Shown here piece after piece: positions 19,601 to 29,813 of a stretch of 64,000 nucleotides of DNA. The notes under the pieces were generated by a model that worked only from the letters and a program-made list of their open reading frames with translations, made no database searches and was not told the origin of the DNA. The position numbers and the translations under genes are program-made. The first letter of the stretch is position 1, and each line of letters begins with the position of its first letter. The DNA comes from Portulaca oleracea (Eukaryota > Streptophyta > Magnoliopsida > Caryophyllales > Portulacaceae). The stretch covers positions 34,824,330 through 34,888,329 of the forward strand of contig CM055879.1 in assembly GCA_029582165.1 (NCBI GenBank), given 5' to 3'.

Positions 19601-22138
19601 ATGGCTGGTAATGTTGACAACACAGCCTTATACGCTGGGAATGTGAATGATCCTTCACATATTTTGGTTTTGCATCCTTCCGATAATCCTAACAATGTTC
19701 TTGTTAGTGAATTGTTAAATGGAGAAAACTATGGGCATTGGAAAAAAGCTGTTAAAATTGCTTTGATCGCCAAGAACAAGTTAGGGTTTGTGATGGGAGA
19801 ATGTACCAGGCCGACTAACGCTCAACTTGTTCCTCAATGGCAACGTTGCGATAAAATGGTGCAATCATGGCTCATGAATGCAGTAATCCCTGACATTGCT
19901 CAAAGCGTCTTGTTCTCTAGTGGCGCAAGAGAAGTCTGGGTTCAATTGGAGCAACGATTTGGAGAAGCCGACGGTACAAAAGTCTTTCGTGTTCAGCGAG
20001 ATTTGGTAAACATTTCTCAAGGTCATTTGTCTGTTACTGAGTATTTCACAAAGATTAAGAAAATGTGGGATGATTACAATAGTTTGATTACTATTCCTAA
20101 TTGTGCCTGTGGGATAGTTTGTGAAAGTTTTCTGGCAGCTCAAAAGTTGATTAAAGATCAACAGCTAATGCAGTTCTTGGTGGGATTGGATGAAAGTTAT
20201 AGGATAACTCGAGGAAATATTCTCATGCTTAAACCTCTTCCTAATATTGATCAAGTTTATCAGATTGTTTTGCAAGAAGAGAAGCAAAGAACGTTGTGTG
20301 GAGTTACACAGCTTAGTTCTAATTCAGCAGCGTTTCATACATATTCTAATTCTGGTCCTTCAGCTTTGGCTTTCCAGCAGCAGCAGCAGAGGTCTTCATA
20401 CCAGAAATCTAGTTCTGGATCTCTTAATTCTGGCAATGGCTCATATAAGTCTAACAATTCATCCTATGGGTCTAATTCTTCTGGTTCTCAAAATGGTTTT
20501 AATCAATCTCAGAATTCTTTTAATCAGAATTCTAAGGGTTTTTCCAGATCTTCAGGCGCTCAAGATCGCAGGTCAAATTTATTTTGTGATTTTTGCAAGA
20601 ATCATGGTCATACTATTGAAAGGTGTTATAAGCTTCATGGCTACCCTCCTGGTCATAAGAGTTTCAAAGGAAGAAGGGTTGCTGTTGTTGCTCAAGTTGA
20701 TCAAGAAAATTCTCTACCAGATTCTTCATCAGCTCCTTTAACAACTTTGACTATGGAAGAATACAATCAATTAATGCAATTAGTTTACAAGCAGTATGCT
20801 GAACCAGCTACAAGTTCTTTTGAGCAAGGTGCAGCAAGTTTCTTTGCAGGTACCAGTTTTCAGAATAATTACAGTTTTATGAGCAAAGATGATTCCAGTT
20901 CTTGGATAATTGATAGTGGAGCAAGTAATCATGTTACTCCTAATCTTTCTTTGCTTCATAAAGTTCAATCTTTATCTAACCCTTCTTTTATTATCATGAC
21001 TAATGGAAAGAAAGCTTCTATTACTCATTTTGGTTCCATTTTGTTGCAATCTGGTATTGAACTTCATAATGTTCTTTATGCTCCTGAATTCCAGTTTAAT
21101 CTTCTATCTGTGCAAAAGTTGTCTTCTCAGCTTAATGTGCATATTATTTTTACTCCTACTAACTGTTTTATTCAGGGCCTTACATCTCAGAAAATTTCCC
21201 TTGGTAGACAAGACCATGGTCTTTACTTCTTACATGACAGACACCTACCTAGTGCAAAGAAACAAGAAGAACACATAGCTTGCTTCAATACATCAGAGTT
21301 ATGGCATTTTAGGATGGGACATCTTCCTTTTGATCAGATTAAGTCCACTGGAGTTGTGTCTTCCTGTTCTGATGTCAAACACAGGGTTTGTCAAATTTGT
21401 CCTATGGCAAAACTTCAGCGCAGATCTTTTTCTTTGAGCACTTCTAGAGCTAGTTCTTGTTTTGAACTATTGCATGTTGATATTTGGGGACCTTGTTCAT
21501 CTAAAACTCATGATGGATTTCAGTATTTTCTTTCAATTGTGGATGATCACTCTCGTTGTACTTGGGTACACTTAATGGCAAATAAAAGCAGTGCTTGTTC
21601 TATACTAAAGGCTTTCATAACTTTTGTTGAAAAACAATATAATTCTTCTGTCAAGATTATTCGTACTGACAATGGTCTTGAATTTCAAGACTCCACAGCT
21701 TTGCAGTTTTACAAAGACAAAGGCATTCTACATCAGACTTCATGTGTCGACACTGCTCAGCAAAATGGAGTAGTTGAGAGAAAGCATCAACATTTGCTTC
21801 AAGTAGTTCGAGCTCTATTATATCAATCCAAGCTTCCTAACAAGTTTTTGGGAGAAGCTTTGTTAACAGCTGTTTATCTAATCAATCGGATGCCATCAGC
21901 TGTTCTGGGTAACAAAAGTCCATTTGAAATTCTGTTTAACACAAACCCATCGTATGATCATTTAAGAGCTTTTGGGTGTTTAGCATATGTTTCTACATTA
22001 AAAAGGAACAGAAATAAATTGCAACCAAGGGCAAATCCTTGTATTTTTCTTGGATATCCTTTTGGAAAGAAGGCATACAAACTTTATGATCTTACTAACA
22101 AAGAAGCTTTTGTTTTCCAGAGATGTTCGTTTTTATGA
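19601..22138 (+). pseudogene. Copia Gag-protease-integrase ORF (first part of polyprotein)
   Basis: The likely start is the ATG at 19601 (MAGNVDN); an earlier in-frame ATG at 19568 adds a hydrophobic leader not typical of the family. Order of domains: a copia Gag region (LLNGENYGHWKKAV near residue 40, then the RVQRDL segment), a Ser/Asn/Gly-rich linker, a CCHC zinc knuckle (CDFCKNHGHTIERC, near 20588), aspartic protease (WIIDSGASNHVT, near 20905), the GAG-pre-integrase HH-CC zinc motif (HFRMGH...CQICPMAK, near 21303-21405) and the integrase core (LLHVDIWGP, IVDDHSRCTW, RTDNGLEF, QNGVVERKH). The frame is lost after the C-terminal integrase region near 22105-22120, where a 1-nt shift leads to a stop at 22138. 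The polyprotein would need both halves, so this copy is not expected to encode a full product. Confidence 0.88.
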
Positions 22139-24091
22139 GCATATTTTTCCATTTCATAATATTTCTACTTTCAATGACTCTCCTTTGCCTGTCATTACTG
22201 AGTTCCTTACAGAAACAACTCATTTTCACCCAGAAAATGAGGCCAGTACTTCTCTTGATCTTGAGAGTTCCAGTGTTCCTAGAGATGGTTCTAACAGCAC
22301 AACATCTGATGTGTCATCTCCTTCTGACAATACATCTGGCCAACCTTCTGTATTCCTTGACAACAGCATCATTCCAGCTCCTGTTGCAGTCATTGACAAC
22401 ACCACATCTTCTGACAGTCTGTCTCAACCAGTACAAACAAGAAGATCTTCAAGAAATTCTGTGAAACCTTCTTATCTTAAAGACTTTGTTTGTGCTTTTT
22501 CTAATGTTGATTATTCTACTAATTTTTATGCTTTTCAGGCCTCCTTGGACAAATATACTGAGCCTAAATCATATGAAGAAGCAGCCCAGCATCCAGAATG
22601 GATCCAAGCAATGGATAAAGAGATCAATGCCCTCATTAAGAATAACACGTGGGAATTAGTTGATCTATCCCCCAAGAAGAAAGCTATTAGCAGCAAATGG
22701 GTTTATAAAGTCAAGCTGAAATCAGATGGCACTTTGGAAAGATTCAAAGCTCGCCTTGTTATCAGAGGGTTCACTCAACAGTATGGGATTGGTTATCAAG
22801 AAGTCTTCTCTCCAGTTGTAAAAATGCCTACCATCAGAATTGTTATAGCTTTAGCGGCTTCAAGAAATTGGCCACTCCTACAACTTGATGTGAACAATGC
22901 GTTTTTACATGGAGATTTGGACGAAGAAGTTTACATGCAGATGCCAAAAGGAATCCCAAATCCATCCAACAAAGTTTGCAAATTAAAGAAATCTTTGTAT
23001 GGATTGAAGCAAGCCAGTCGACAATGGTTTGCCAAACTGAGTCATACACTACTTTCTCTTGGTTATCAGCAGTCTAAAAACGATTATTCTCTCTTTATTA
23101 ATAAATCATCTACTGACATCACTATCATTGTTGTATATGTTGATGATATATTATTGACAGGTTCTAACCAAGAAGAAATTAACAATGTCAAGAGACATCT
23201 TGACAATCTTTTTGGTATCAAAGATTTGGGTAAATTAAATTATTTTCTTGGCTTAGAAGTCTCACACACATCTGATGGTGTCTTATTGTCACAGCATAAA
23301 TTCACTAAGGAGCTATTACAAGGAAGTGGTTCTTTACATCCAGCCATTGCTGTTACTCCTCTACCTTTAAATTGCAAATTGCAACCAGAAGATAGAGAAC
23401 TCTTGTCTGATCCTCTCGTTTACAGAACATTGGTTGGCAAAATCAACTTCCTCACACACACACGACCTGATCTAAGCTATGCAGCTCAAACATTGAGCCA
23501 ATTCATGCAGAAGCCTAGATCATCTCATATGAAAGCCTTACAACATACCTTAAGGTATATAAGAGATACAGTAGATCATGGGATTTTACTCAAAGGAACG
23601 GATCATCTAAGCATCAACGCATATTCTGATTCAGATTGGGGGGCTTGTCCTTTCACAAGGAGGTCAGTAACAGGATACATGATCTTGCTTGGTCAATCTC
23701 CAGTCAGTTGCAAGAGTAAGAAACAAAGCACTGTATCCAGATCTTCATCAGAGGCTGAGTATCGTGCTCTTGCTCAAACTTCTTCTGAGATAACTTGGGT
23801 TGTCAAGTTGCTAGAAGAGCTTGGCGTTCAATCACTCAAACCTGTATCTCTTTTCTGTGACAACCAGTCTGCCATCTACATTGTCAAGAATCCAGTATTT
23901 CATGAACGCACCAAACACATCGAAATAGACTGTCATTTCACAAGGGAGAAAGTGTTAGAAGGGCTCTTACAGTTATCTTACATCCTACCGCAGAACAACT
24001 TGCTGATGTCCTCACAAAAATATTACCATCTACGCAGCAAAGTTTCCTTTTATCCAAGCTTGGAATGATTCAGAAATCCTCCCAAGCTTGA
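22105..24091 (+). pseudogene. Copia reverse transcriptase-RNase H (second part of polyprotein)
   Basis: In the +1-shifted frame the sequence continues with a Ser/Thr-rich linker, then RT from about 22620: WVYKVKLKSDG, FKARLVIRGFTQ, LQLDVNNAFLHGDL, the catalytic YVDD near 23140, and LGLEVSHT. RNase H follows, with SDSDWGACPFTRRSVTGY near 23625, SRSSSEAEYRAL near 23740 and FCDNQSAIYI near 23855. A second 1-nt shift near 23980 moves the conserved C-terminal EQLADVLTK segment into another frame, which ends in a TGA at 24089-24091 inside the polypurine tract. Open reading frames are otherwise intact, so the damage is light. Confidence 0.88.
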
Positions 24092-24098
24092 GGGGGGG

Positions 24099-24302
24099 TG
24101 ATAAGAGTATATAATTAGTTCAGTTAGTTACTTCTGTTATCAAGATTCTAAGTCTTGATTCTTGTATTTAGAGTAGTATAAATATAGGTTGTAATTCTCT
24201 CTTATTCATTCATTCGGTTTACAATCAACATCAGCTGCTCTCTCTCTCAATATTGTTTCCCTCTCTGTGTGTTCTCTGCATCTGATTCCAAGCTTGATAA
24301 CA
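24099..24302 (+). repeat. 3' LTR of the copia element (about 204 bp)
   Basis: It begins TGATAAGAGTATATAATTAG directly after a G-run polypurine tract and probably ends at GATAACA (24302). A TATA box (TATAAATA, 24177-24184) is followed by a CT-rich initiator region. The right boundary is inferred because no partner LTR is available. Confidence 0.65.
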
Positions 24303-25596
24303 ATAATAAATTATAATCAAAGAGTATTAATTTTATCGATTGAAGACCATAAAAGTCAACTAAGTGACAACCAATATTAATTGGTGGAATTAGTTGTCAT
24401 TCCCTTTGTTGCATTGGGGACTGAGCTGAGTTCAAGTTGAGTCAATAGGATCAGGCTCATGATAGACATTTGAGTTGAGCTTTTTTTTTTTTTTTTTGAG
24501 GGAACTGAATTTTGAAATGAAATGCAGGAATGAAATGCATAAAATAGTATATGATTAAGTAAATTTGCTTAAAAACACTTGTCAACCATTCGTAGATATA
24601 AATGTAGAATTTTGTAAAACGGGGGTATATACATGAAAAATTCATATTTTAATTTATATGATACCTTTTCTATTTGAAACATCGTCGATCATAAGGTCCT
24701 TAATTAGTTTATGCCAACTATTTTTATTCCCATTTTAAACATACAATCCGTGAATTAATACGTACTAAACGTTTACAAATATTTACATGCTTATTTTGCT
24801 GAGTGTCCAAGCTTCACTTGCATTTTTTGGGCGGTCAAGTGAGCTTCACATGATATTCATCTTCGGTGTTTTTTTTTTTTTTTTTTGTGTCATTTGACCA
24901 TTTATGTGACCATCTATGTGATCATTGATGTGATCATTTGACCATTTATTTACTTTTTAATAGGGTTGATTTCAGTTGTCTATATAATATGTAACCTCCT
25001 TTTAATTTTATATATCCCTATCTAGTTGCTAAAATAACATTGCAAATAACTTGTGAAGTTAGTTATATGGACAATTGGACATTAGCAAGATGAGTCAACT
25101 TAAAAATAGTATACTTAACATGAAACATGTGAATGATTTTGGTGCAAGAAAATAATAATGTTATATACTGAGTATATGTCAGAAGTTTTAGTTTTTTTGT
25201 AATATAAGTTAGATCCTAGAGGAACAATTTCTGGGATAAATTATCTGGCATGTTTGGCACATCAAAACAGCGTGCAAGTTGAGACATGCTTATAAGTGCT
25301 TCCATGCTAGATCCCTCGCAATCGCAGCTGGTACCGGTAAGCATGGAAGACTTGTCACCCAAACAAAAAAAATTAAGGCATATATAATTAACAAGATCAA
25401 GATTGTAAGCGTACAAAACATATACAATTGAATTGGATGTTTAAAAAGGATGAATTCATTTTCTACGCAGGTCGCCGGATAAAATTTGTGTTTTTTTTTT
25501 CGCCTCACCAAGTTGCACGTTGTTTATTGTTGTCGTATTACGAATTTAATGATATTAATTTTATATAACAAGTCATTGTATGTATTGAACAAAAAT
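24303..25596. other. AT-rich intergenic DNA
   Basis: No gene seen on either strand. T-runs at 24481-24498 and 24870-24886, and a short 'GTGATCATTTGACC / TTATGTGACCATC' repeat cluster at 24890-24950. Confidence 0.5.
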
Positions 25597-25960
25597 GGTT
25601 TTTAGCTTCAAATAATCTGTATTGAGGACCTTGTGATTGGGAATAATCTAAAATGACTTTTTGGCTAATGACAATCTATACTTTTATCTTATTTTCTCAT
25701 AGCATAATATATTAACATTTTTCGGCACCCAAAAAATGACGTGGCCAACAGAAAAAGTGATTTTCCGCTAATGAGAGTCTATATTTTTCAGCCAATAGCA
25801 CGTAGTCCGGTGGACAGGTCATTTTTTCGTTGCCAAAAAATGCAATATTATGCTATGAAAAGATAAGATAAAAATAAAGATTCTCATTTACTAAAAAGTC
25901 ACTTTAGATTATTCCTAACCACAAGGTCTTCAATACAAATTATTTCAAGCCACAAACCCT
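25597..25960. mobile_element. Foldback MITE with terminal inverted repeats of about 115 bp
   Basis: The left arm (25597-25710) and right arm (25845-25960) are inverted copies over more than 110 bp with scattered mismatches: both read GGTTT(T/G)T(A/G)GCTT near the end, then TGTATTGA(G/A)GACCTTGTG, ending at CATAGCATAATAT. The loop is about 130 bp. No coding capacity. I could not settle the target duplication. Confidence 0.8.
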
Positions 25961-26820
25961 TAAAAAAATATGATCAAAATGTTTAAAGTTTAACTGTTCA
26001 ACCTTTAAAGACGACAACCGATATAAAACAGAAAGAGTATATAATTTTAAATTAGCTCGTAATTGGGTCAAGACTCGATAGTGAAGAAAGACAATACCCA
26101 AGTGAATAATGCACATATTCATAACATAACATGCACCCATTTGGATTAGGGAGGCGTAATCATACTTAATACGGGTTTGCATTACATTTGGAAGCCAGGA
26201 TTAACGATTTGATTGGGCCTAATTAATCGGGGCACTATAATATGATTGGATTGGAAGGCAGGCATGTGTTCGTTGTTAAAAAGGACGCACAAAAACACCG
26301 CAGAATTGCATGGGGGTCACGTGAAAATCTGGCAATCTACATGTGTCCATCCATCTACGTTTTCAGTTGTATCAATTTGATGCCTTCCGCCGCGAGTTTG
26401 TTTGTCCGACATAGTTCGGTGTCCATCCATCTGCAGGTTGCTTGTACCCCTTGTACGTAACTATTTGAAAACGCCATTACTTATTTTCTAGTCAACCTAA
26501 TAATCAATCTATTTTTTATTCAAAGTCTCAGCACGCTGAAGAGTTCGTAACAATATTGCATCACCGTAAATAATAATATTAAGACAGTTACAAAAAAAAG
26601 TAATCAAAAAGCAACATCACAACTTAAATAGCTAAAACCGACAAATCAGACTTAATTATTTGAAGTTATCTTTTATTCTTTTTGTCATTTCTCTTTAAAC
26701 AGCTCCATTGTAATCCCAGGATCTTCACGAATGAAGCTCATACTACAATCAAACTTTGTCATTCTGATTTCCACCTGCCAAATTTGTGGTCAACATCTGA
26801 TTCCACGTTTTAAATCTTAT
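25961..26820. other. Intergenic DNA, no gene seen
   Basis: Short ORFs at 25940-26182 (minus) and 26242-26460 (plus) have no recognisable domain, no clear promoter and ordinary intergenic composition. They are not called. Confidence 0.45.
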
Positions 26821-26823
26821 TAA

Positions 26824-27063
26824 GGGTGCGTTAGGTTGGTCAATAACCCCGAGGAAATGGTCAATTTTCCCGGGTTAACTTATTTTCCCCATGTTTGGAT
26901 GCAGGTTGACTTCGGGAAAGTTTTCACGATGAGCCCATCATTTTCTCCATTTTTCTATGGAAAATTTCCCTTAGGGGGCCTAAGGGAAATTTTTCCCAGG
27001 GAAATCATTCCCATGAAAAACTTCTAATAGCAAAAATTCTTGGGGTTCTTACCAAACACTCCC
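26824..27063. mobile_element. Tourist/PIF-Harbinger-like MITE, 240 bp, TAA target duplication
   Basis: It begins GGGTGCGTTAGGTTGG and ends CCAAACACTCCC, flanked by TAA at 26821-26823 and 27064-27066. The interior contains GGGAAA(A/T)TTTTCCC-like text. It belongs to the same family as the copy at 37490-37964. Confidence 0.75.
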
Positions 27064-27372
27064 TAAGTGTTTCCTAAGGCTTTAGAAAATGTTGTATACT
27101 TGCATGAAGAGATTTCTACATTACGCTTTATTATTATTGCTTCAATGCTTTAATAATTGATAATTGATTCCCTAACTTAGCTACGAAACCTATTGGGCAA
27201 ATCCTATTTTATTTTCAGGCCGCTGTTAAGACTTGAGCATTAGCTTATTGGGCTTTTAGTTGATTATAGGTTTCAGCCCATTTAAGGTTACTGAGCTGGC
27301 TTACTAGTTTCAGTTCCATCTTGGACTTTAAACTACTTTTTCATTCCATATATGCCCATTGATAGCCCAGTG

Positions 27373-27760
27373 TAGCGTGGCAAAAGTTTGGGGTTTGGAC
27401 AACAAAATCCTCAAATTCAAACCCTGTCTGAATTTTAAAGTTACAATTTATGATGTCTGAACCCGAATCCAAATTCGAGTTTTTCCGAGTTTGAATTTAA
27501 CTGCATAGGTCAAATCAAATTTACACTAAAGTCACATTTAAAGGTGGGAACAATGTCTGAATTTGTCTAAATTGAACCTGAATTTGACCCAAAATTCAGA
27601 CAATTGAATTTCTTACGCCAAACTCAAACCCGATCCGATTTTAGAATCGGACATGATCGAATGGTCTAAATTAAAAATTTGGATAAAGATTTTGTGACCA
27701 AACTCAATTCAAATCGGACAAATTTGACTATTCAATTCTGACAGATTTTTAACAACGCTA
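27373..27760. mobile_element. hAT-like MITE, TAGCGTGGCAAAA family, copy 1
   Basis: It begins TAGCGTGGCAAAAGTTT and ends ATTTTTAACAACGCTA. The interior repeats words such as CCGAATT(T/C)GAATTT and CGGACA. The flanks GCCCAGTG and GCCCAAGTG differ by one base, consistent with an old 8-bp duplication. Confidence 0.65.
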
Positions 27761-27992
27761 GCCCAAGTGTACCTAGGCTCTGATCTTAGAGGGATAACTA
27801 CCCAGTTAACAGTTATCCATCACAACTCAAATTTAGCTGTTTATACTTACATTTTTAACACTCAATTTTTCAACTTTTATCTAAACTTATTTAACCTTAT
27901 TTAATCCAACCTTACTTTACCCTTCCAAAGAACAAGTGCCGATCTCTTGAATTCGCAAGCAAGTATAACATGACACTTGGCAGCTAGTAACA

Positions 27993-28086
27993 ATGCCACG
28001 TGTCATATACAAGATACGTGCCACTCTAGGAATGTGAATGTGCATTACATTCAATCCTTTGAACCCAATTAATGTCCCATATAAAA
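27993..28086 (+). promoter_or_regulatory. Promoter of the LEA-like gene: G-box/ABRE pair and TATA box
   Basis: GCCACGTGTC (CACGTG at 27997-28002) and a second ACGTG at 28016-28020 lie about 140-160 bp before the ATG. ATATAAAA at about 28079-28086 fits a TATA box. Paired ACGT elements are the usual mark of abscisic-acid/seed-maturation control through bZIP factors; that use here is an inference. Confidence 0.6.
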
Positions 28087-28157
28087 TGGAGTAAACTGTC
28101 CATTTCAGCACTTACGATCACAGCCGTACGTAAGAAAACTAGAAAACAAACTGAAAG

Positions 28158-28469
28158 ATGAAGAAACAAGCTGATGAGAAGCAAAAGCAGAAACATGACA
28201 ATGATTCTCAACAAGCAGGGGCAAAGATATCCGACATGAAGGCGGTTACTAGGGACGCCTACGGAGGTGGGATGTACGCGCACGATGATGATGACGTGGA
28301 GATCAAGTCTAAGATGACTCGACACGCAGGGGACCCACCGGCAGCAGTGACTCAGAGTGCCGATGGGCCGGGGGAGGCGGCACTGCAAGATCAGAAGCCT
28401 AAGCATGCGCCGCCGCCTTCCTCAGGGGATCGAGACATAGATATTACTGGCCAATCTTACATACAATAA
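28158..28469 (+). CDS. Small hydrophilic LEA-like/seed-maturation-type protein, 103 aa
   Basis: A single-exon ORF starting MKKQADEKQKQKHDND and ending ITGQSYIQ. It is rich in K, D, Q, A and G, has no hydrophobic segment, signal peptide or cysteine, and looks intrinsically disordered. Notable segments are KAVTRDAYGGGMYA (about residues 28-41), a run of four aspartates, SADGPGEAALQDQKPK, and a proline-rich stretch before DIDITGQSYIQ. Composition and the two ACGTG elements upstream resemble late-embryogenesis-abundant or stress-induced small proteins. I do not recognise an exact named family, so the function is an inference. The codons are GC-rich relative to the AT-rich flanks, which supports real coding. 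Translation starts at the first ATG after the predicted TATA box. Confidence 0.75.
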   Translation: MKKQADEKQKQKHDNDSQQAGAKISDMKAVTRDAYGGGMYAHDDDDVEIKSKMTRHAGDPPAAVTQSADGPGEAALQDQKPKHAPPPSSGDRDIDITGQSYIQ

Positions 28470-29813
28470 TAATTTAGCTTCTTTTTTTTCGTTACTTTCT
28501 TTGAAAGTTTGTTCTAGTAGTCTAGTGAAGACTAGTTGCATGTATTTGTTGGAGTTACATTAGTGTTACTTCTTGTGAATTTCTTAATGGAAAATTTTGC
28601 ACGTTTCAATAGTGTTATGTGACATTTAAAATCGTCAAGGAGGTGGTATTCATCCAACTTTTCTTATCTTGTGTTATATAATTGATGGATCATATTTGTT
28701 ATGGATAGTCTTATGCCTTTTTCTTTTTTTTAACTGCAAATCTTACTAATGGTTACCTTAAAACTTTAAAATAGAGTTGAGTAAGTGAGTCAAATTTATT
28801 ATGAGTTAAAAAAATGACATTTAAAATTGCATTATCGAAAACACAGCACATATGTGGTAGTCTTAGGATTATCTTGCACCATGTAATTAATTGCTTTGAA
28901 GTGGGTCACTTGTATAACAAATAGAAGATATGTTTGTCATGCGGAGGATTGGCCACATGAGTAAGTGAACGGTGTTGGACCACATTGCTTCGTGGTTTAA
29001 GGCTTTCAATGGCCGTGACATATGTCTACTTAGCCCCGTATTGCTAGTGTGTAAATAACAAGAATATTTATTCACATCTCATCTTGCCTTATATATGTCT
29101 GTTTATAACCAATGTAACATTTACAAAATGAAACAAAACCGAAACCAAATTTAAATTAACAAATTAGGGGTATCATTTGGGGCATCATTAGGTCTTGTCA
29201 TTTGCCAATATGAAATGAGCTTCTTCTTGTAGGATGGTTAAGATTCATTAACTATATAAAAAAAATAGGTAAAAGTTAGCCAATATAAAATTATGTAAAA
29301 ATAATGATAGTTTTGGTGAAAATCATATAATTTAAGATAATATGAAATTTAAGTATGTTTTACAAAATCATAATATATTTTATATTTCATCCAATCTAAA
29401 TAAAAATTTATTGAACACTTTTCTCTAATAAGATTTTGTTTGTTTCAGACCTTGTTCTTTGGATTTATAACTCTTTCCAATATAATTCAATTCGATCAAT
29501 CTAATTCAATCTAAACCTTACATAATTCCCAAGAAAAAGAATTATCTCTAAAAACACAATTTCTCAGAAAAATATCATAACTTATCTAATCCAATCTATC
29601 CAACCCTCATTTTATGTTACCTGAATAACAGTGGCTTAAAATTATGGCTTTTCCAATACCAACAAGATGATGAGATGAATCAGGTAAATGAGTCGGACAA
29701 TTCAGAAATTCACCCGCGCAGATTGCAAGAAGAAAAAAACACGAGGAGAACTCAGCAGGTTGCAGATTCATTTTAAGTTCACCGGAAACTCAACTTTTCC
29801 CGGGAATCACCAA
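28470..29813. other. Intergenic DNA between the LEA-like gene and the WD40 gene
   Basis: No gene seen. The right end (29640-29813) is the presumed 5' UTR and promoter of the WD40 gene. The stretch 29440-29610 has repeated ATTCAAT(T/C) and AATCTAA words. Confidence 0.5.

Larger units (their letters stand above)
19549..24302 (+). mobile_element. Ty1/copia retrotransposon, 5' LTR missing, two frameshifts
   Basis: The copia coding region starts about 50 bp after the gypsy LTR ends. No copia 5' LTR or tRNA-Met-type primer site lies between them. The 3' end is normal: a polypurine tract (about 24088-24098) and a short 3' LTR from 24099. The simplest reading is that the gypsy element inserted into the copia leader, so the copia 5' LTR would lie left of this window. 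A deletion is the alternative. The order Gag, protease, integrase, RT, RNase H shows copia, not gypsy, architecture. Confidence 0.88.

Noticed and set aside
20247..22464. ORFs in other frames of the copia element
   Set aside because: They lie inside the Gag-protease-integrase and linker coding sequence and lack domains.
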